64,000 bases of DNA, taken from Alphaproteobacteria bacterium. GTDB lineage: Bacteria > Pseudomonadota > Alphaproteobacteria > CACIAM-22H2. The first letter of the stretch is position 1, and each line of letters starts with the position of its first letter. The stretch is taken from assembly GCA_016793165.1 (NCBI GenBank), contig JAEULA010000034.1, positions 186,001 through 250,000 of the forward strand, written 5' to 3'. Below the pieces are notes generated by a model. The model ran no database searches. It was not told the origin of the DNA and saw nothing but the letters and a program-made list of their open reading frames with translations. Positions 23,743 to 32,461 of the stretch are shown in pieces. The translations under genes and the position numbers were made by a program.

Positions 23743-25761
23743 ATGCGCACCCGTCTCCCATTCGTCGCCTTCTTTCTCCTCGCCGCCCTCGTCGCCCGCC
23801 CGGCACATTCGCAAGACCGACCGCCGAGATCCGGCGGCGACCTGACGACGCTCTCGCTCGAGGACCTCATGAGCGTCGACGTCTCGGTCACGTCGGCGGC
23901 CCGCCGCTCCCAGCGCCTGAACGACGTCGCTTCGGCGATCTACGTGCTCACGGCCGACGACATCCGGCGTTCGGGCGCCCGATCGATTCCCGACGCGCTG
24001 CGCCTCGTGCCCGGCATGCAGGTCGCACAGATGGATGCCGACAAGTGGGGCGTCTCGTCGCGCGGCTTCAACGGCCGGTTTTCCAACAAGCTGCTCGTGC
24101 TGATGGACGGACGCACGATCTACACGCCGCTGTTCTCCGGCGTGATCTGGGAGCTGCACCAGGCGCTGCCGGAGGACATCGAGCGCATCGAAGTGATCCG
24201 AGGACCCGGCGCCTCGCTGTGGGGCTCGAACGCGGTCAACGGCGTCATCAACATCATCACCAAGAGCGCGACCGCGACGCAAGGCGGGCTGGCGACGGCC
24301 GGCGCCGGAACCCACGACCGCGGCTTCGGCTCGCTGCGCTGGGGCGGCAAGCTCGGCGACAGCACCTACTACCGCGCCTCGATCGAGGGCTCGCATCGCA
24401 CCGCCCTCGCCCGCTACGACGAAGGCTCGTCGCCGGCTGGCGTCAACAACGGCAGCTTCGGGCTTCGCCTCGACTCGCAGGAAGGCGCGAACACCTACCA
24501 CCTGAGCGCCGGCCATACCGCCGGATCGGCCGGCGAGGTGCCCAACCGGTTCAGCCTGACCACGCCGTTCAAGACGCCGTTCCGCAACCGGGTGTCGGTC
24601 GAGTCGACCCATGTCCTCGGGCGCTGGACGCATGCGTTGTCGGAGCGCTCCGAGATCGAGGTGCAGTCCTACGCCAGCCGGGAGCGCGGCGATCTCCACG
24701 CGGTCAGCACGCTCGCGACGACCTTCGACATGGAGCTGCAGCACCGCTTCGCCTGGGGCGATCGGCACAACCTGGTCTGGGGCACCGGCTACCGCATCCG
24801 CGAGACCCAGCTCGCGCCGCGCGAGGACATCGTCTTCGATCCGCAGACGCGCACCACCGGCGTGTTCAGCGCCTTCATCCAGGACGAGATCGCGCTGGTC
24901 CCGAAGCATCTGCGCCTCACCGTGGGGAGCCGGATCGAGCACCACCACTTCACGGGCGTCAACGTGCAGCCCAACGCCCGCCTGTCCTGGACGCCGAACG
25001 ATCGCCACTCGGTCTGGGGCTCGATCGCCCGCGCCGTCCGCACGCCGTCCGTCGGCGAGACCGACGGGCGGCGCGTGACGGCCGACATCCGGGTCGACAC
25101 CGGGACGGGGCTGCCCATCCTGTTCGAGAACCGCGGTACGCCGATGTCCCGCAACGAGAAGATCACGGCGTTCGAAGCCGGCTACCGCGTGCGGGTCGAC
25201 CCGCGCCTCTTCGCGGACGTCGCGACCTTCTACAACATCTACGACGACCTCCTCGGCACCACGGTCGGCGGCTCCCAGCTCGTGGTCGGTCCGCCGATGC
25301 ACATCCTCGTGCCGCTGGGCATGCGCTCGATCAACAGGGGCCGCGCCTACGGCTTCGAGCTCGCGACCGAATGGCAGCCGTTCAACAACCTGCGTCTGCG
25401 CGCGAGCTACTCGCTGCTACGCATGAGCATCGAATCGAGCGATGCCGCCGCACTGCGCGAGGCGCCGGGCAAGAACCCGCGCCACCAGGCCTTCGCGCAC
25501 GCCAGCTACGACGTCTCGCCGACGGTGAAGCTCGACGCGGTGCTGCGTGGCGTCAGCCCGCTCACCGGATACGGCGCGGTGCAGGGCTACGTCACCGGAG
25601 ACCTGCGCGTCGCGTGGCAGCCGGTCGAGCGCGTCGAGATCTCGCTCGCCGGCACCAACCTGATTGGCGGCGAGCGCGTCGAGTTCGTTCCCGACCTGCT
25701 CAGCGTCGTGCCCGCCAAGGTCGGCCCGACCGTCTACGGCAAGATCGCCGTCCGCTTCTAG
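23743..25761 (+). CDS. TonB-dependent outer-membrane receptor
   Basis: A 672-residue receptor: signal peptide 1-23 (cleavage AHS/Q), plug domain about 50-170 and a beta-barrel ending in KIAVRF with the C-terminal Phe required for barrel assembly. Plug motifs are IYVLTADDIRRSG, SIPDALRLVPGMQV, SRGFNGRFSNKLLVLMDGRT and IERIEVIRGPGASLWGSNAV. The SLEDLMSVDVSVTSA start is shared with receptors found next to YfiR/DUF4154 proteins. The ligand (siderophore, cobalamin or other) cannot be told. It heads a three-gene operon with YfiR-like and kinase genes. Confidence 0.92.
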   Translation: MRTRLPFVAFFLLAALVARPAHSQDRPPRSGGDLTTLSLEDLMSVDVSVTSAARRSQRLNDVASAIYVLTADDIRRSGARSIPDALRLVPGMQVAQMDADKWGVSSRGFNGRFSNKLLVLMDGRTIYTPLFSGVIWELHQALPEDIERIEVIRGPGASLWGSNAVNGVINIITKSATATQGGLATAGAGTHDRGFGSLRWGGKLGDSTYYRASIEGSHRTALARYDEGSSPAGVNNGSFGLRLDSQEGANTYHLSAGHTAGSAGEVPNRFSLTTPFKTPFRNRVSVESTHVLGRWTHALSERSEIEVQSYASRERGDLHAVSTLATTFDMELQHRFAWGDRHNLVWGTGYRIRETQLAPREDIVFDPQTRTTGVFSAFIQDEIALVPKHLRLTVGSRIEHHHFTGVNVQPNARLSWTPNDRHSVWGSIARAVRTPSVGETDGRRVTADIRVDTGTGLPILFENRGTPMSRNEKITAFEAGYRVRVDPRLFADVATFYNIYDDLLGTTVGGSQLVVGPPMHILVPLGMRSINRGRAYGFELATEWQPFNNLRLRASYSLLRMSIESSDAAALREAPGKNPRHQAFAHASYDVSPTVKLDAVLRGVSPLTGYGAVQGYVTGDLRVAWQPVERVEISLAGTNLIGGERVEFVPDLLSVVPAKVGPTVYGKIAVRF

Positions 25762-25784
25762 GCGACGCGCTAGGGCGGGCGAGG

Positions 25785-26354
25785 ATGTCGCGACGGCGGC
25801 AGCAGGGACGGCGGCGTGCGGCGCGCTGGATTTGCGCGATCCTCCCGCTCGCGCTCGTCGCCGCCCGGGCGATCGCGCAGGTCGGCGCCGCCGGCGAGTA
25901 CGACGTCAAGGCCGCCTTCCTGTACAACTTTGCGCGCTTCGGCGAGTGGCCGGCCGCCGCCTTCGCCCAGCCTGACAGGTTCCGGCTGTGCGTGGTCGGC
26001 ACCGACCCCTTCGGGCCCTCGCTCGGAGCCGTCATGGGAAAGCCGGTCGGCGCGCGCGCGATCGAGGTCGTCCGCCTCGCCGCGGGCGACGACGCGCGGC
26101 GCTGCCAGGTCGCGTTCATCGGCGCCGCCTCGGCCTCCGACGCGATCCAGATCGCCCGACGGCTTGACGGTCATCCCGTCCTGACCGTCGCCGAGGCGCC
26201 GCGCTTCGCCCAGGCCGGCGGCATGATCGAGCTCGCGCTGGTCGACGGCCGCGTCCGCTTCCTCGTGAATCCCGGCGCGTCTCAGCGCGCCGGCATCGGC
26301 CTGAGTTCGCAGCTGCTGAAGCTCGCCACCATCGTCGGGGATCGCGCGCCATGA
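25785..26354 (+). CDS. YfiR/DUF4154-family periplasmic protein
   Basis: A 189-residue YfiR-like (DUF4154) protein with a signal peptide (about 12-31, ending AIAQ). Family blocks are YDVKAAFLYNFARFGEWP, LCVVGTDPFG, a mid-region FIGAASASDA, GMIELALVDGRVRFLVN, and the terminal SSQLLKLA. In Pseudomonas YfiR sits in the periplasm and represses the diguanylate cyclase YfiN through its CHASE8 domain. Here the next gene, coupled by ATGA, is a histidine kinase rather than a cyclase. I infer that this protein gates that kinase. Confidence 0.88.
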   Translation: MSRRRQQGRRRAARWICAILPLALVAARAIAQVGAAGEYDVKAAFLYNFARFGEWPAAAFAQPDRFRLCVVGTDPFGPSLGAVMGKPVGARAIEVVRLAAGDDARRCQVAFIGAASASDAIQIARRLDGHPVLTVAEAPRFAQAGGMIELALVDGRVRFLVNPGASQRAGIGLSSQLLKLATIVGDRAP

Positions 26355-28324
26355 AGCGCTTCGCCGACGCCACGATCCGCAGCAAGATCATCGCGATCAT
26401 CATGCTGACGACCACGATCAGCCTGGCGATCGCGATCGGCGTGATCAGCTGGAACCATTCCGCGACGCTGGGCCGCGCGGCCGTCCAGCAGGGTGCGGCG
26501 CTCGCACAGGTCCTCGCCGCGAACACCGCCGCCGCGGTGTCCTTCGCCGACGAGCGCGCCGCCGAGCAGACCCTCGCGACGCTGGCCGAGCAGCCCTCGA
26601 TCCGCGAGGCGATGGTGATCCTGCCCGACGGCAGCAGCCTCGCGCGCTGGGTCTCGCCCCAAGGCGGACTGCCCGTCGACGCCGAGGCGGCGGAGCGCTG
26701 GCGCTGGACCGCGATCGCCTCGCGGCGGACCGACACGATCGTGAGCCGCGGCGACGCGCGCATCGACGTTCTCGCGCCGGTCCGGCTCGACGGCGAGCGG
26801 ATCGCCTATGTCCACCTGGTAGAGGACCCCGACGCGCTGAGCCGGGAGCTGCGCGCCTCCCTGCTGCTCGGGGCCTTCGGCACCGCGCTCGCGCTTGCCT
26901 TCGCGGCCGTGCTGTCCTCGGTGCTCCAGCACGGGATCACGGCCCGCGTGATCGGGCTCGCCGACGCGATGACGGCCGTGCGCAAGACCAACGACTATCG
27001 GATCCGCCTCACCGAGGATGCCCGCGACGAGATCGGCACGCTGATCGGCAGCTTCAACCGGATGCTGGCGGAGATCGCGATCCGCGACGACCAGCTCGCC
27101 TCGCATCGCCAGGAGCTGGCGCGGCAGGTCGCCGACCGCACGGCGGACCTGGCGACGACGAACGAGACCCTGGCGCGCTCCAATGCCGAGCTCGTGGCGA
27201 GCCAGCAGGAGGTCCAGAGGCTCGCGCTGGTCGCGAAGAACACGGACAGCCTGGTCCTGATCTCGGATCGCGAGGGGCGCGTCGAGTGGGTCAATCCCGC
27301 CTTCGAGCGGACGACCGGCTTCACCCTCGAGGAGCTGCGCGGTCGCGGCCCGATGGGCTTCCTCGCGGGGCCGGAAACCAGCCCGGAGACGATGGACACG
27401 ATGCGCCAGGCCTTCATCCTCGGCCTGCCGTTCAAGATCGAGATCCTCGCCTACGCCAAGGATCGCCGGCCGTTCTGGGCCGCGGTCGACTCGGTGCCCG
27501 TGCGCGGCGGCGACGGTTCCGTCGAGCGCGTGGTCACGGTGGCCAGCGTGATCACCGAGCGCAAGGAGCACGAACACCGGCTCGCGCAGGCGCTCGAACG
27601 CGAGCGCGACGTCGTCGCGCAGCAGAAGCGCTTCATCTCGGTCGCCGCGCACGAATTCAGGACTCCGCTGACGATCATCGACGGCGCCGCGCAGCGGCTG
27701 CACCGCTACGCACAGCGCATCACGCCCGCCGACCTGCGCGAACGGGCCGAGAAGATCCGCCAGGCCGTCGCGCGCATGGCGCAGCTGGTCGACACCACAC
27801 TCAATTCGGCCCGGCTCGATGCCGGGCATGTCGAGCTGAACCTCGCTCCGCTCGATCTCGTCGCCCTTATCGACTCCATCTGCCGGCGGCTCGACGGGAT
27901 GGCGCGGGAATTCGACATCCGGATCGCAGGCGGCGAGAGGCCGCACGTGATCGCCGGCGATTCGCGCCTGCTCGACCAGGCGTTCACGAACCTGCTGTCG
28001 AACGCCGTGAAGTACTCGGGCGACAGCCGGCGTATCGACATCGCGATCGAGGTCGACGGCGCGGCGGTCAACGTACGCATTCGCGACTACGGAATCGGCG
28101 TGCCGGCCAAGGAGTTGCCGCGACTGTTCACGCGCTTCTATCGCGCCAGCACCGCCAAGGGGCTGCCCGGGACCGGCATCGGGCTCAACCTCGTCAAGGA
28201 GCTGGTGCAGCTGCACGGCGGCACGATCGCGGTGCGCAGCACCGTCGGCGAGGGCTCCGAGTTCACGGTGCGGCTGCCCACGAATCCGGTGCAGTCGGGC
28301 GCCGCGGCCACCAGCGCCGCCTGA
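26351..28324 (+). CDS. Sensor histidine kinase with CHASE8-like and PAS domains
   Basis: A 657-residue kinase. Helices at about 12-33 and 168-192 enclose a periplasmic domain of about 130 residues resembling CHASE8, including AQVLAANTAAAVSFADERAA, which is nearly diagnostic. HAMP (about 193-250), a coiled coil and a PAS domain (about 293-405, ISDREGRVEWVNPAFERTTG) follow. The phosphoacceptor is H434 in AAHEFRTPLTIIDG. The ATPase has NLLSNAVKYSG, DYGIGVP and GTGIGLNLVKELV. It has no receiver domain and no response regulator gene adjoins, so its output is unknown. Confidence 0.9.
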   Translation: MKRFADATIRSKIIAIIMLTTTISLAIAIGVISWNHSATLGRAAVQQGAALAQVLAANTAAAVSFADERAAEQTLATLAEQPSIREAMVILPDGSSLARWVSPQGGLPVDAEAAERWRWTAIASRRTDTIVSRGDARIDVLAPVRLDGERIAYVHLVEDPDALSRELRASLLLGAFGTALALAFAAVLSSVLQHGITARVIGLADAMTAVRKTNDYRIRLTEDARDEIGTLIGSFNRMLAEIAIRDDQLASHRQELARQVADRTADLATTNETLARSNAELVASQQEVQRLALVAKNTDSLVLISDREGRVEWVNPAFERTTGFTLEELRGRGPMGFLAGPETSPETMDTMRQAFILGLPFKIEILAYAKDRRPFWAAVDSVPVRGGDGSVERVVTVASVITERKEHEHRLAQALERERDVVAQQKRFISVAAHEFRTPLTIIDGAAQRLHRYAQRITPADLRERAEKIRQAVARMAQLVDTTLNSARLDAGHVELNLAPLDLVALIDSICRRLDGMAREFDIRIAGGERPHVIAGDSRLLDQAFTNLLSNAVKYSGDSRRIDIAIEVDGAAVNVRIRDYGIGVPAKELPRLFTRFYRASTAKGLPGTGIGLNLVKELVQLHGGTIAVRSTVGEGSEFTVRLPTNPVQSGAAATSAA

Positions 28325-28359
28325 TCCGGTGGACCGCGCGATCGTCCCCGCAGCGCCGC

Positions 28360-28381
28360 CGCCGCCGGCCGGCCGGCGGCG
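28360..28381. terminator. 22-base palindrome between convergent genes
   Basis: Perfect 11-base arms, CGCCGCCGGCC and GGCCGGCGGCG, lie in the 59-base gap between the kinase stop and the oxidoreductase stop on the other strand. It is very GC-rich and has no T-run. Position supports a two-way terminator. Confidence 0.5.
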
Positions 28382-28383
28382 AC

Positions 28384-29391
28384 TCAGACCGTGAGCACGG
28401 CCTTGCCGAACACCTTGCGATCCGCGAGGGCGGCGTAGCTCGTCAGGAAGTCGTCGAGCGGCCGGATCGAGTCGATCACCGGCTTCATGCGCCCGTCGCT
28501 CGCCATCGCCAGCAACGTGCCGAGGTCCTCCTGGCTCCAGCCGTTCGATCCGATCAGCTCGTACTCGAAGGACCAGAGATAGCGGATGTCCTCGGGCGGC
28601 GCGTAGCCGTTGGTGGCCCCGCAGGTGAGCATGCGGCCGCCGCGCTTGAGGGCGCGATAGGCCTTCGTCCAGTCCTCGCCGCCGACATAGTTGACGATGA
28701 CGTCGACGCCGCCGCTCTCGCCGTGCACGCGCGGCTTGCCGAAGCGCTCCACGGCCTGCTTCGCCCAGTCGCCCTCGCCGGCGTTGATGACCTCGTCGGC
28801 GCCGATGGCCAGGAGCCTGGCGGCCTTCTCCGCCGACGACGTCACGCCGATGGCGCGGCAGCCGCGCAGCTTGGCCAGCTGGATGCAGCACGTCCCGACG
28901 CCGCCGCTGGCGCCGAGCACGAGCACGCTCTCGCCGCGGGCGACCCGGCCGCGCGTGATCATCATGCGCATCGCGGTGCCGTAGGCGACGGGCAGCGCCG
29001 CCGCATCGGTGAACGAGACGTTGTCGGGGATCGGCACGAGATGGGTGGCGGGCACGCTGACGAGTTCGCAGGCGCCCCCGCGCGCCGTCTCGCCCATCAT
29101 GCCGCGGCCGATGACGTAGGGGTTCACGAGCACGCGGTCGCCCCGCTTCCAGCGCCCGCCCTCGACGCCCGCGCCGAAGCCGGCCACCTCGCCGGCGATG
29201 TCGCCGCCGGGAATGTGCGGCATCGGCGTCTTCAGCCCGGGGATGCCCTTGAGGATCATCGGATCGAAGCCGTTGAGGGCCACCGCGCGCACGCGAACGA
29301 GGACGTCGCCCGGCGCCGGCGTCGGATCGTCGAGCGTGGTGATCGAGATGTTCTCCGGCCCGCCGTGGGCGGTGTAGACGACTGCCTTCAT
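28384..29391 (-). CDS. Zinc-type alcohol dehydrogenase / quinone oxidoreductase-like protein
   Basis: MDR-superfamily protein of 335 residues. The N-terminal catalytic domain has NGFDPMILKG, IPGGDIAGEVAGFGAGV and GDRVLVNPYVI; the Rossmann motif LGASGGVGTCCIQLAKLRG starts the NAD(P) domain. The structural-zinc cysteine cluster of classical alcohol dehydrogenases is absent, and the region after GDRVLV is short, so this is closer to quinone oxidoreductase/enoyl reductase-like members. Substrate unknown. It is 25 bases downstream of the TRAP transporter genes on the same strand and may process the transported acid. Confidence 0.85.
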   Translation of the reverse strand: MKAVVYTAHGGPENISITTLDDPTPAPGDVLVRVRAVALNGFDPMILKGIPGLKTPMPHIPGGDIAGEVAGFGAGVEGGRWKRGDRVLVNPYVIGRGMMGETARGGACELVSVPATHLVPIPDNVSFTDAAALPVAYGTAMRMMITRGRVARGESVLVLGASGGVGTCCIQLAKLRGCRAIGVTSSAEKAARLLAIGADEVINAGEGDWAKQAVERFGKPRVHGESGGVDVIVNYVGGEDWTKAYRALKRGGRMLTCGATNGYAPPEDIRYLWSFEYELIGSNGWSQEDLGTLLAMASDGRMKPVIDSIRPLDDFLTSYAALADRKVFGKAVLTV

Positions 29392-29416
29392 GGTTCGCTT
29401 CCCGTCGGAACGTGGG

Positions 29417-30745
29417 TCAGAAGGACGCGCTGATCTTCGGCAGCCAGGTCGCCGTCCCGGGCATCGCCAGCACGATCAGCAGCGTGAGCAGCTGGCAGGC
29501 CACGAAGGGCACGATGCCGAGATACATGTCGCGATAGGTGACCTCCGGCGGCGCGATGCCGCGCAGGTAGAAGATCGACGGCGCCATCGGGGGCGTCAGG
29601 TAGCTGGTCTGGATGACGATCACCGCCATCACGCCGACCCAGAGCTTGTCCAGGCCGAACTTGTTCAAGAGAGGCTCGAAGATCGGCGCCGTGACGAGGA
29701 CGATCGACACCCAGTCGAGGATGAATCCGCCGAGGAAGATCAGGAACAGGTAGAGGAACGTGACGCCGGCGGCGCCGAGCTGCCAGGTCTCGACGAGGCC
29801 GTTGACCATCCGCGCGCCGCCGGTGGTCAGGAAGATCGAGGTGAACATGGTGCCGCCGAGCACGATCATCATGATCATCGCGTTGATCGTCAGCGTCGTG
29901 CGCAGCGCGTCGATGAAGACCCGCCAGGTGAAGCGGCCGTAGAGGACCGTGAGGAGAATGGTGCCGAGCGCGCCGACGCCGGCGGCCTCGGTCGGCGACG
30001 CGATGCCGAACGTGATCGACCCGACGACCGACATGATCAGGATCGTGGCGGGCACGAGCGCGGTGAGAAGCAGCTTGAGCTTCTCCGCCGTCGACATGCC
30101 GAGCTCCTCCTCCGGGACCGGCGGGCCGTGGTCGGGCCGGATCTGCGTGTGCACGACGATGTAGAGGAGGAAGAGCCCGACCATGATCGCACCGGGCACC
30201 AGCACGCCGACCAACAGATCGCCGATGGGAATACGCGCCTGGGCGGCGTAGATCACCACCACGATCGATGGCGGAATCATCGTGCCGAGCGAGCCCCCGG
30301 CGCAAATCGTCCCCGAGATCAGCGCCGGATGATACCGGTACTTCAGCATCGCGGGCATCGCCATCAGGCCGACGAGCACCTCGACCGCACCGACGATCCC
30401 CGTCCCGGCCGCGAAGATCGCGCACATGGTGATCGTCGCGAGCGCGAGGCCGCCCCGAAACCGACCGAGCCAGACGCGCATCGCCTCGAACAGCTTCTCG
30501 GCGATCCCCGAGCGCTCCAGCATCGAGCCCATGAACACGAACAGCGCGATCGCGACCAGGATGTAGTTCGACGTCACCGACCAGGTGAATCGGAAGAGCT
30601 GCAAACCGATCAGGTCGCCGCTCGCGTACCAGCCGAACACGAAGGCCACCCCGATCAGCGAGAACGCGACCGGGATGCCGAGGAAGACGAGAAGGAAGAG
30701 CGCCGGGAACATCAGCGCGGGCGCATAAGCGGCGAAGAGGCTCAT
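29417..30745 (-). CDS. dctM: TRAP transporter large permease
   Basis: DctM-type large membrane subunit, 442 residues with about twelve hydrophobic helices. Characteristic stretches are AALFVFMGSMLERSG (here IALFVFMGSMLERSG), GTGIVGAVEVLVGLMAMPAM, ICAGGSLGTMIPPSIVVVIY and TSYLTPPMAPSIFYLRG. TRAP systems use a sodium gradient to import dicarboxylates, keto acids or aromatic acids. The SLGTMIPPSI loop is the substrate-path signature of this subunit. It follows the small permease gene with 7 bases between stop and start, and completes a P-Q-M operon. Confidence 0.95.
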   Translation of the reverse strand: MSLFAAYAPALMFPALFLLVFLGIPVAFSLIGVAFVFGWYASGDLIGLQLFRFTWSVTSNYILVAIALFVFMGSMLERSGIAEKLFEAMRVWLGRFRGGLALATITMCAIFAAGTGIVGAVEVLVGLMAMPAMLKYRYHPALISGTICAGGSLGTMIPPSIVVVIYAAQARIPIGDLLVGVLVPGAIMVGLFLLYIVVHTQIRPDHGPPVPEEELGMSTAEKLKLLLTALVPATILIMSVVGSITFGIASPTEAAGVGALGTILLTVLYGRFTWRVFIDALRTTLTINAMIMMIVLGGTMFTSIFLTTGGARMVNGLVETWQLGAAGVTFLYLFLIFLGGFILDWVSIVLVTAPIFEPLLNKFGLDKLWVGVMAVIVIQTSYLTPPMAPSIFYLRGIAPPEVTYRDMYLGIVPFVACQLLTLLIVLAMPGTATWLPKISASF

Positions 30746-30752
30746 GTCGGCG

Positions 30753-31265
30753 TCATCCGCGCTTGATCTGCGGGGAGGTGCCGCGAATGTGGCGGATCGT
30801 CTCCACCAGCACCTGCAGCGCGAGCGTCATGAAGCCGATCGTGATCACCAGATAGAACGGCCATATCAGCGGTGCCCAGGAGCTCATCGGATCGAGCTCC
30901 CCGGTCTCGTACGCGCGCCAGAACCGGCGCGCGGTGACCCAGGACAGCCACGTCAGCGCGGGCAGGAGGACGACCGCGAAGAAAACGGCGTTGATCCAGT
31001 CCTGCAGGCGGGGGCTGAAGCGCGCCGAGAAGAAGTCGACCCGGATGTGGTTGCCCGACAGCAGCGTGTACGCGATCGCCAGCAGGAACAGCGCCCCGTT
31101 GAGCATGTAGCCGATGTCCGAGCTCCACAGCGTCGGGGCATTGAGGATGTAGCGCGCCACGACTTCGTAGAGCGTCACGCCGATGAGGCCGATCAGCGCC
31201 GCCTTCGAGACCCAGAGCAGGGCCGTCGAGAGGCGGTCGATCGCGGCGCAGAGCAGATCGATCAT
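30753..31265 (-). CDS. dctQ: TRAP transporter small permease
   Basis: DctQ-type subunit of 170 residues with four helices (about 15-37, 50-70, 86-108, 128-150). YEVVARYILNAPTLWSSDIGYMLNGALFLLA is the family region, in which NAPTLWSSDIG marks the first periplasmic turn, and GNHIRVDFF follows. The ATG at 31265 has GGAAG upstream; an in-frame GTG at 31313 would add 16 residues without a ribosome site. It lies between the binding-protein gene and dctM. Confidence 0.92.
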   Translation of the reverse strand: MIDLLCAAIDRLSTALLWVSKAALIGLIGVTLYEVVARYILNAPTLWSSDIGYMLNGALFLLAIAYTLLSGNHIRVDFFSARFSPRLQDWINAVFFAVVLLPALTWLSWVTARRFWRAYETGELDPMSSWAPLIWPFYLVITIGFMTLALQVLVETIRHIRGTSPQIKRG

Positions 31266-31332
31266 GGGATCTTCCGGAAGCGATGCGGCCGGCATCGCGA
31301 GGATGCCGGCCACCGCAGTTCGTCGAAGCGGC

Positions 31333-32388
31333 CTACTTGGCGATGAAGACCGAGGCCTTTTCCCAGTGGTCCAGGTAGCCGTAGTAGGAATCGGCGAGGC
31401 GCTTCATCCAGGGATTGTTCTTCTCCTCCTGGCGCTTCGCCTCCTCGTAGACCCATTCCCGCGTGCGATCCCGGATCGCCTTCTGCAGCTCGGGCGACAG
31501 CTCGACGATCTCGTTGCCGCCGCCGCGCAGCTGCTCCATCGCCTTCATGTCCAGCGACTGCCACTTGAGCAGCGATTCGAAGCTGACCAGCTTGCCCGCG
31601 GTCTCCATCGCCTTCTTGATGTCGGCCGGCAGCTTGTCGAACGTCTCCTGCTTCATCACCGTCTCGAAGAAGAAGCTGTTCACGTGCGCGCCCGGCACCA
31701 TGATGTACTTCGCCGCGCGCTGCAGGCCGAGGATCATGTTCTCCGACGGCGTCGAGAACTCCGCCGCATCGAGTACCTTGCGCTCGAGCTGCGTGTAGAT
31801 CTCGCCGACCGGCGCCACCGTCGGCGCGCCACCGAACTTGTCCTTGAGGATCGACGCCCACATGCCGGCGGTGCGGAACTTGACGCCCTTGAGGTCGTCG
31901 ATCGTCCGGATCGGCTTGTGGCCATGGATGATCTCGGTCGGCCCGAAGCCGGCGACGATCGCGTGCATCTTCAGGGACTCGCGGCGGTACTGCTTCCACA
32001 GCGCGTCGCCGCCGCCCTCGTAGACCCATTGCAACGCCGCCATCGGCGGCATGCCGCCCGGCAGCGCCGGGATGCCGTTGGAGGGATCGCGATTGTAGAT
32101 GTAGATCGACGGCACGTTGGCCATGTCGGCGAGGCCGTCGATCACCGCGTTGTATTCCTGGAACGGCGGCGCGATCACCCCCGAGGGGACGACCTCGATC
32201 TGCGCGCGGCCGTTGGTCAGCTCGGCCACCTTCTCGGCGAACGGCTTGGCGAACACCGTGGTGTAGACCGAGTTCTCGTTGGAGATGACGACCATCTTCC
32301 AACGGAAGTTCTGGGCCTCGGCGGCCGGCGCGGCCAGCCCGATGGCGGCGGTGACAGCGAATGCTGCGAATAGACGCCCGAACGTCAT
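31333..32388 (-). CDS. dctP: TRAP transporter substrate-binding protein
   Basis: Periplasmic DctP-type binding protein, 351 residues with signal peptide 1-25 (cleavage AEA/Q). The family hallmarks are AKPFAEKVAELTNGRAQIEV, DLKGVKFRTAGMWASILKDKFGG (split: DLKGVKFRTAG contains the Arg that salt-bridges the ligand carboxylate) and PVGEIYTQLERKVLDAAE. The ligand should therefore be a carboxylate, but its identity is not readable. It is the first gene of the transporter operon, with GAGGGG before the ATG and a candidate promoter and inverted repeat just upstream. Confidence 0.93.
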   Translation of the reverse strand: MTFGRLFAAFAVTAAIGLAAPAAEAQNFRWKMVVISNENSVYTTVFAKPFAEKVAELTNGRAQIEVVPSGVIAPPFQEYNAVIDGLADMANVPSIYIYNRDPSNGIPALPGGMPPMAALQWVYEGGGDALWKQYRRESLKMHAIVAGFGPTEIIHGHKPIRTIDDLKGVKFRTAGMWASILKDKFGGAPTVAPVGEIYTQLERKVLDAAEFSTPSENMILGLQRAAKYIMVPGAHVNSFFFETVMKQETFDKLPADIKKAMETAGKLVSFESLLKWQSLDMKAMEQLRGGGNEIVELSPELQKAIRDRTREWVYEEAKRQEEKNNPWMKRLADSYYGYLDHWEKASVFIAK

Positions 32389-32415
32389 GATCGACCCCTC
32401 TGTCGTGGAGCGGCG

Positions 32416-32446
32416 ACCATAGCATTGCGGCCGCGCGGCGAGGCAA
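32416..32446 (-). promoter_or_regulatory. Candidate promoter of the TRAP operon
   Basis: Reverse strand: TTGCCT (32446-32441), 19-base spacer, TATGGT (32421-32416), giving a leader of about 20 bases before the dctP ATG. The spacer is longer than the ideal 17, as seen in promoters that need an activator. Confidence 0.4.
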
Positions 32447-32449
32447 TGC
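32422..32449. promoter_or_regulatory. Inverted repeat over the TRAP promoter, possible operator
   Basis: GCATTGC (32422-32428) and GCAATGC (32443-32449) form perfect 7-base arms 14 bases apart. They span the space between the candidate -10 and -35 elements, where a regulator dimer could repress or realign the promoter. Confidence 0.45.
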
Positions 32450-32461
32450 GCCGCGTTCGAT

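Noticed and set aside
26282..28891. An 869-codon reverse-strand frame and similar long shadow frames
   Set aside because: Antisense to the kinase gene, no recognisable domain, typical of very GC-rich DNA.
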